Origin: an uncultured Gemmatimonadota bacterium | Lineage (GTDB): Bacteria > Gemmatimonadota > Gemmatimonadetes > Gemmatimonadales > GWC2-71-9 | Assembly: GCA_946479825.1 (NCBI GenBank) | Contig: CAMLHU010000075.1 | Span: 1 to 8,917 of the forward strand | DNA length: 8,917 nucleotides | Direction: 5' to 3' | Shown here: positions 6,771-8,917 of the stretch, piece after piece | How positions within the stretch are numbered: the first letter of the stretch is position 1 | How the letters are laid out: every line of letters begins with the position of its first letter | The notes under the pieces: model-generated | The model's database searches: none | Seen by the model: only the letters and a program-made list of their open reading frames with translations | Told to the model about the DNA's origin: nothing | Made by a program: the position numbers and the translations under genes

Positions 6771-8296
6771 GGGGCGCAGACCACCGCGCCGTTCACCACG
6801 GTGAGGCGGACCCGCGCGCCGCGGAAGGCCGCCCCGCTGCCCGCCTCCGCGGCGGGATCCACGTCCCAGGCCACGAGGTCGGCCGCCATCCCCGGCGCGA
6901 GCGCGCCGCGCCGGACCGCGCCGGCGGCAAGCGCGGGCGTCCGCGCGTACGCCCGCACGGCCTCGTCGAAACCGATCCGCTCGGCGGCCCGCCACCCCGT
7001 CACCGACCCATCGGCCGAAGTCCGGTCGAGCGCGGCGAAGATCCCCTCCCGCGGATCGGGCGATGCGACCGGGACATCGCTCCCGAACACGATCGTGTTG
7101 CCGGCCTCGAGGATGCTCCTGAAGTGGTAGGCGCGGTCGCCACGGGCGCCCCAGTGCCGGTCCACCAGCGGAATGTCGGTCAGCAGGTGTGCCGGCTGCA
7201 TCGAGATCGGGATCCCCGCGCGTCCCGCCCGGCCCAGGTCGGCCGGGTCCACGCATTGGAAGTGCTCGATCCGGTGCGGGACCCTCACCCGGGGCAGCGG
7301 CTCCAGCAGGTCGAGCGCCCGGCGCACCGCGGCATCGCCGATGGCGTGGACCGTGGACGCGATCCCCGCCTCGGCGGCCATCGTCACCGCCTGCCGGGCC
7401 AGCTGGCCGTCAGTGATCGGCATCCCCCGATCGCGGGTCCCCTCGAAGGGCTCAAGCATCCAGGCGGTCCGGCTTCCGAGGCTCCCGTCCAGGAAGAGCT
7501 TCACGCCGCCCAGGGTGATGGCCCCGGCCTCCTGCCCGCTGCGCCACCCCTCCGCCACGAGCTGCGGCAGCGCCTCCACCGGGGGATGGAACAGGACCCG
7601 GAGCGGTAGCTCCCCCGCCGCCGCAAGCTCCACGAACGCCCGCCACGAGCCGACCCCTTCCACGTTGTGGATCGCCGTGAGGCCGAGTCGCCCGGCCTCG
7701 GCCACCGCCTCGCGGACGGCCGCCCGGACCTGGTCGGTCCCCGCCACCGGGAGGTGCGGCCGGACCAGCTCCACCGCCCGCTCGAGCAGGAGCCCGGTGG
7801 GCTCGCCCGCGGCATCGCGAACGATCCGACCGCCGAAGGGATCGGGGGTGTCCCGGGTGACACCGGCGGCGGCAAGGGCTGCGCTGTTGACCCACGCCGC
7901 GTGGACATCGAGCGACTCCAAAAAGGTGGGCCCCGCCTGGACCCGGTCGAGCACCCGGCGGTCGGGGGGATCGGCCCACTGGTTGGCATCCCACCCGTGG
8001 CCGATGACCCACCCCGCGACCGGGATGGCTGCCCCCACCAGGCGGACCGCCTCCGCCCGGGTCGCCACCCCCACCAACCTGACCTGCCGCCGCGACTCCG
8101 CCCACATCCCGAAGTGGGTATGGCCGTCCACCAGCCCCGGGGTCACCAGCGCGCCGGGGAGTTCATAGGTAGGGGTGCCGCGGGGCACCTGGCGGGCCAG
8201 CTGTGCCGCTGACCCTACGCGCTGGATCTCTCCATCCCGCCACCAGACGGCATCCCCCTCAGCGCCGGCCAAGGACATCACCCGCCGGCATCGCAC
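6767..8296 (-). CDS. YtcJ-like metal-dependent amidohydrolase
   Basis: A 509-residue member of the amidohydrolase superfamily, YtcJ/Amidohydro_3 type (zinc hydrolases of N-acyl, amide or similar bonds; substrate not predictable here). Metal-site motifs occur in order: GLVDGHTHFG (54-63, His59 and His61), GGVKLFLDGSLGSRTA (263-278, Lys266 probably carbamylated), TVHAIGDAAV (315-324, His317), HRIEHFQ (341-347, His345) and VFGSDVPV (403-410, Asp407). The C-terminus closes the small beta domain with GALAPGMAADLVAWDVDP. Start choice: GTG 8296-8294 has a strong GGGGGAG ribosome site 7 bases upstream and begins just where family members usually begin. Alternatives are ATG 8356 and GTG 8410, but these add a Pro-rich stretch and would run over a DnaA box. 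No signal peptide seen. It is the gene nearest the putative origin. Confidence 0.88.
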   Translation of the reverse strand: MRCRRVMSLAGAEGDAVWWRDGEIQRVGSAAQLARQVPRGTPTYELPGALVTPGLVDGHTHFGMWAESRRQVRLVGVATRAEAVRLVGAAIPVAGWVIGHGWDANQWADPPDRRVLDRVQAGPTFLESLDVHAAWVNSAALAAAGVTRDTPDPFGGRIVRDAAGEPTGLLLERAVELVRPHLPVAGTDQVRAAVREAVAEAGRLGLTAIHNVEGVGSWRAFVELAAAGELPLRVLFHPPVEALPQLVAEGWRSGQEAGAITLGGVKLFLDGSLGSRTAWMLEPFEGTRDRGMPITDGQLARQAVTMAAEAGIASTVHAIGDAAVRRALDLLEPLPRVRVPHRIEHFQCVDPADLGRAGRAGIPISMQPAHLLTDIPLVDRHWGARGDRAYHFRSILEAGNTIVFGSDVPVASPDPREGIFAALDRTSADGSVTGWRAAERIGFDEAVRAYARTPALAAGAVRRGALAPGMAADLVAWDVDPAAEAGSGAAFRGARVRLTVVNGAVVCAP

Positions 8297-8303
8297 GAAC
8301 CCA

Positions 8304-8322
8304 CTCCCCCGGGGCAGGGGAG
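8304..8322 (-). promoter_or_regulatory. Hairpin containing the ribosome site of the amidohydrolase
   Basis: On the plus strand CTCCCC (8304-8309) is the reverse complement of GGGGAG (8317-8322), with a 7-base loop. In the minus-strand transcript the downstream arm is the GGGGGAG Shine-Dalgarno sequence of the gene starting at 8296, so the stem could hide it and lower translation. This depends on 8296 being the true start. Confidence 0.35.
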
Positions 8323-8346
8323 GGGGAGGCCAGCCGGCCAGATCCC

Positions 8347-8355
8347 TTATCCACA
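8347..8355 (+). promoter_or_regulatory. Perfect DnaA box TTATCCACA
   Basis: Exact match to the DnaA-box consensus. It lies about 50 bases upstream of the amidohydrolase start and next to a hairpin (8359-8373), so bound DnaA could also affect that gene's transcription. Confidence 0.8.
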
Positions 8356-8358
8356 TAG

Positions 8359-8373
8359 AAGACCCCCGGTCTT
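8359..8373. repeat. Perfect 6-base hairpin beside the first DnaA box
   Basis: AAGACC (8359-8364) pairs with GGTCTT (8368-8373) around CCC. No U run follows on either strand, so it is not a clear terminator. Confidence 0.45.
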
Positions 8374-8413
8374 GGTGAGCCGACCAGCCGCCCGTATGGC
8401 GGTCGCGCACAGC

Positions 8414-8463
8414 TGTGGAAAGGCGGAGTTATCCACGTGTGGAAAGCTGGAAAGTGTGGAATC
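8414..8463. promoter_or_regulatory. Cluster of four DnaA boxes
   Basis: Boxes: inverted CTTTCCACA (8414-8422), direct TTATCCACG (8429-8437), inverted CTTTCCACA (8438-8446), inverted GATTCCACA (8455-8463). The second and third abut with no spacer, forming a near-palindromic 18-base double site. The three inverted boxes start at 8414, 8438 and 8455, i.e. 24 and 17 bases apart. Confidence 0.75.
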
Positions 8464-8509
8464 TGCCACCGGAACCCATTGACCTCGAACGAACTGGAGC
8501 CGAGGGAGG

Positions 8510-8518
8510 TTATCCACG
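8510..8518 (+). promoter_or_regulatory. DnaA box TTATCCACG
   Basis: One mismatch to consensus, at the last base, and identical to the box at 8429-8437. It directly borders the AT-rich stretch 8519-8551. Confidence 0.7.
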
Positions 8519-8551
8519 TCAAGTGAAATCGCTAACTCATCAATTCACAAT
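8519..8551. other. AT-rich stretch, candidate DNA unwinding element
   Basis: Twenty-two of 33 bases are A or T, in striking contrast to the surrounding GC-rich DNA. It sits between DnaA boxes at 8510-8518 and 8573-8581, a position suited to strand opening by DnaA. Confidence 0.5.
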
Positions 8552-8572
8552 GGGGTTACGCCGTCAGGTAAA

Positions 8573-8590
8573 TGTGGAAAACGTGGATCG
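8573..8590 (-). promoter_or_regulatory. Tandem DnaA boxes, one strong and one weak
   Basis: On the minus strand a weak CGATCCACG (8590-8582) is followed without a gap by TTTTCCACA (8581-8573), a common strong variant. Both point the same way. A second AT-rich stretch begins 18 bases to the right. Confidence 0.6.
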
Positions 8591-8607
8591 CGACAGTGTG
8601 TGATCGG

Positions 8608-8650
8608 GATGCATATCTATGCAAAGCGGCTGAATAGAAGTAGTGAATCT
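8608..8650. other. Second AT-rich stretch with a small palindrome and TAG trinucleotides
   Basis: Twenty-six of 43 bases are A/T. It contains GCATA-TC-TATGC (8611-8622), a perfect 5-base inverted repeat, and TAG-AAG-TAG-TGA (8635-8646), which resembles the repeated TAG-type DnaA-trio motifs that guide DnaA onto single strands in other bacterial origins. The trio match is short and may be chance. Confidence 0.4.
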
Positions 8651-8660
8651 GGGCGTAAGG

Positions 8661-8674
8661 TGGGGTTTTCCCCA
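8661..8674. repeat. Perfect hairpin TGGGG-TTTT-CCCCA
   Basis: A 5-base perfect stem (8661-8665 with 8670-8674) around TTTT, at the right border of the putative origin. No U tract follows, so termination is not indicated. Confidence 0.5.
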
Positions 8675-8683
8675 AGGGTGGGC

Positions 8684-8723
8684 GGACCGGCGGGCCGGCG
8701 GCTAGGCGAGCGCGGTCCGGTCC
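8684..8723. repeat. 7-base inverted repeat in GC-rich DNA
   Basis: GGACCGG (8684-8690) is the exact reverse complement of CCGGTCC (8717-8723), enclosing a 26-base GC-rich interior with its own GGCCGGCGG-like repeats. Possibly chance in this composition. Confidence 0.35.
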
Positions 8724-8738
8724 CCTGCCCTGGCCAGC

Positions 8739-8759
8739 GACCAATGACCAACGACCAAT
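8739..8759. repeat. GACCAAY heptamer array, left block
   Basis: Three tandem 7-base units: GACCAAT, GACCAAC, GACCAAT, then a degenerate fourth at 8760-8766. The 23 bases 8738-8760 recur exactly at 8841-8863. The array generates artefactual W-S-L-V repeat ORFs on the minus strand. Confidence 0.8.
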
Positions 8760-8766
8760 GGCCGAC

Positions 8767-8814
8767 GGGCGGGCAGGCGGACGGACGGACAGACGGGCGG
8801 ACGGGTGGGCAGGT
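8767..8814. repeat. Period-4 GGAC-like tandem array
   Basis: Twelve successive 4-base units can be read: GGGC, GGGC, AGGC, GGAC three times, AGAC, GGGC, GGAC, GGGT, GGGC, AGGT. Nearly every fourth base is a pyrimidine and the rest are purines. It separates the two heptamer blocks and contributes Thr/Asp/Gly-type low-complexity peptides to false ORFs. Confidence 0.65.
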
Positions 8815-8834
8815 GGTGCCCGGCCCCCAGCCCC

Positions 8835-8869
8835 GACCAACGACCAATGACCAACGACCAATGACCAGG
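8835..8869. repeat. GACCAAY heptamer array, right block
   Basis: Four tandem units alternate GACCAAC, GACCAAT, GACCAAC, GACCAAT (8835-8862), then a degenerate GACCAGG (8863-8869). The alternation of the last base is strict. Shares an exact 23-base segment with the left block, in direct orientation. Confidence 0.8.
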
Positions 8870-8880
8870 CGTGTCAGGCG

Positions 8881-8911
8881 ATCCTTCGGCCGCTCCGCCC
8901 CCTCAGGATGA
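8881..8911. repeat. Palindromic element at the window edge
   Basis: ATCCT (8881-8885) pairs with AGGAT (8905-8909); the arms read ATCCTTCGG on the left and CTCAGGATGAC on the right. The form ATCCTTCG...CTCAGGATGAC resembles short dispersed intergenic palindromes that I recognise from many bacterial genomes. An ATG at 8908-8910 falls in its right arm, but no ribosome site precedes it. Confidence 0.4.
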
Positions 8912-8917
8912 CCCCAC

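Larger units (their letters stand above)
8340..8655. other. oriC: Putative chromosomal replication origin (oriC)
   Basis: DnaA, the initiator protein, binds 9-base boxes of consensus TTATCCACA. In about 245 bases I count one perfect box (8347-8355), two TTATCCACG (8429-8437, 8510-8518), and inverted boxes reading TTTTCCACA (8573-8581), CTTTCCACA twice (8414-8422, 8438-8446) and GATTCCACA (8455-8463), plus a weak CGATCCACG (8582-8590). Such a density is far above chance in GC-rich DNA, and I noticed no such cluster elsewhere in the window. AT-rich stretches at 8519-8551 (22 of 33 bases A/T) and 8608-8650 (26 of 43) are candidate unwinding elements. All seven genes to the left point away from the site, as expected for leading-strand genes beside an origin. 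No dnaA gene is visible. Alternative: a DnaA-binding regulatory or titration locus. Confidence 0.82.
8297..8917. other. 621-base non-coding region: putative oriC plus repeats
   Basis: No protein-coding gene is supported here. Short ORFs on both strands (for example 8600-8911 plus and 8556-8861 minus) translate the simple repeats into low-complexity Arg/Pro/Gly or repeating W-S-L-V peptides. The left part (8340-8655) has DnaA boxes and AT-rich stretches; the right part (8655-8917) has hairpins, heptamer and tetramer arrays and an edge palindrome. Confidence 0.8.

Noticed and set aside
2972..6804. Two long overlapping plus-strand ORFs (642 and 755 codons)
   Set aside because: They are antisense shadows of pgi, the MBL hydrolase and pyk, with biased low-complexity composition; the minus-strand genes have clear family motifs.
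6438..7256. Minus-strand ORF bridging the pyk-amidohydrolase boundary in another frame
   Set aside because: Frame shadow of two well-supported genes; Arg/Gly/Pro-rich without motifs.
8259..8522. 87-codon minus-strand ORF across the DnaA boxes
   Set aside because: No ribosome site or motif seen; its downstream part overlaps the amidohydrolase start in another frame.
8738..8869. CRISPR array
   Set aside because: Units are 7 or 4 bases in direct tandem, there are no spacers of typical size, and no cas genes are visible.
8556..8911. Small ORFs with repeated W-S-L-V or Arg/Pro/Gly peptides
   Set aside because: They are translations of the heptamer and tetramer repeats.
8908..8917. Start of dnaA or another gene at the window edge
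   Set aside because: Only ATG plus seven bases are visible and no ribosome site precedes it; it also lies in a palindrome arm.
1..8917. A new defence, toxin or secondary-metabolite system
   Set aside because: All seven genes belong to known housekeeping or widespread families; no mobile-element or defence signature is present.

Overview
This is a very GC-rich bacterial window (by eye about 70% GC). It has long antisense shadow ORFs, GTG starts and Shine-Dalgarno sites of the GGAG type. The gene set (pyruvate kinase, glucose-6-phosphate isomerase, a long class II aldolase, YtxH and BrkB proteins, a YtcJ-type amidohydrolase) belongs to a free-living heterotroph. A Gemmatimonadota-like or similar high-GC lineage is my impression, not something the window proves.

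Layout. Bases 1-200 are non-coding, with a three-copy heptamer repeat and nested inverted repeats. All seven convincing genes are on the minus strand, so transcription runs right to left. In that order they are: a YtcJ-like amidohydrolase (8296-6767); pyruvate kinase (6705-5251); a PhnP/RNase Z-like metallo-beta-lactamase-fold hydrolase (5241-4465); glucose-6-phosphate isomerase (4468-3083); an intrinsic terminator (3021-2997); a long class II aldolase (2954-1539); a small YtxH-type membrane-anchored protein (1534-1157); and a YihY/BrkB membrane protein (1139-201). Spacing suggests two transcription units. One is pyk-MBL-pgi, with a 9-base gap and then a GTGA stop/start overlap. The other is aldolase-ytxH-brkB, with gaps of 4 and 17 bases. 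The amidohydrolase is a separate unit upstream.

The most informative region is the non-coding right end, 8297-8917. Between 8347 and 8590 it holds seven good matches and one weak match to the DnaA box. They include one perfect TTATCCACA, two TTATCCACG, and several inverted copies of the TTTCCACA type. Two AT-rich stretches lie among and beside them. This looks like a chromosomal replication origin (oriC). The gene direction agrees: every gene to its left is transcribed away from it, on what would be the leading strand. No dnaA, dnaN, rpmH or gidA is visible, so any such neighbour would lie to the right. Beyond the boxes comes a repeat-rich tract: a small perfect hairpin, GACCAAY heptamers sharing an exact 23-base direct repeat, a period-4 GGAC-like array between them, and a palindrome at the window edge.

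The genes cover upper and lower glycolysis (isomerase, aldolase, pyruvate kinase), and two of the enzymes show unusual active-site residues. I see no defence system, mobile element, CRISPR array, tRNA or rRNA.
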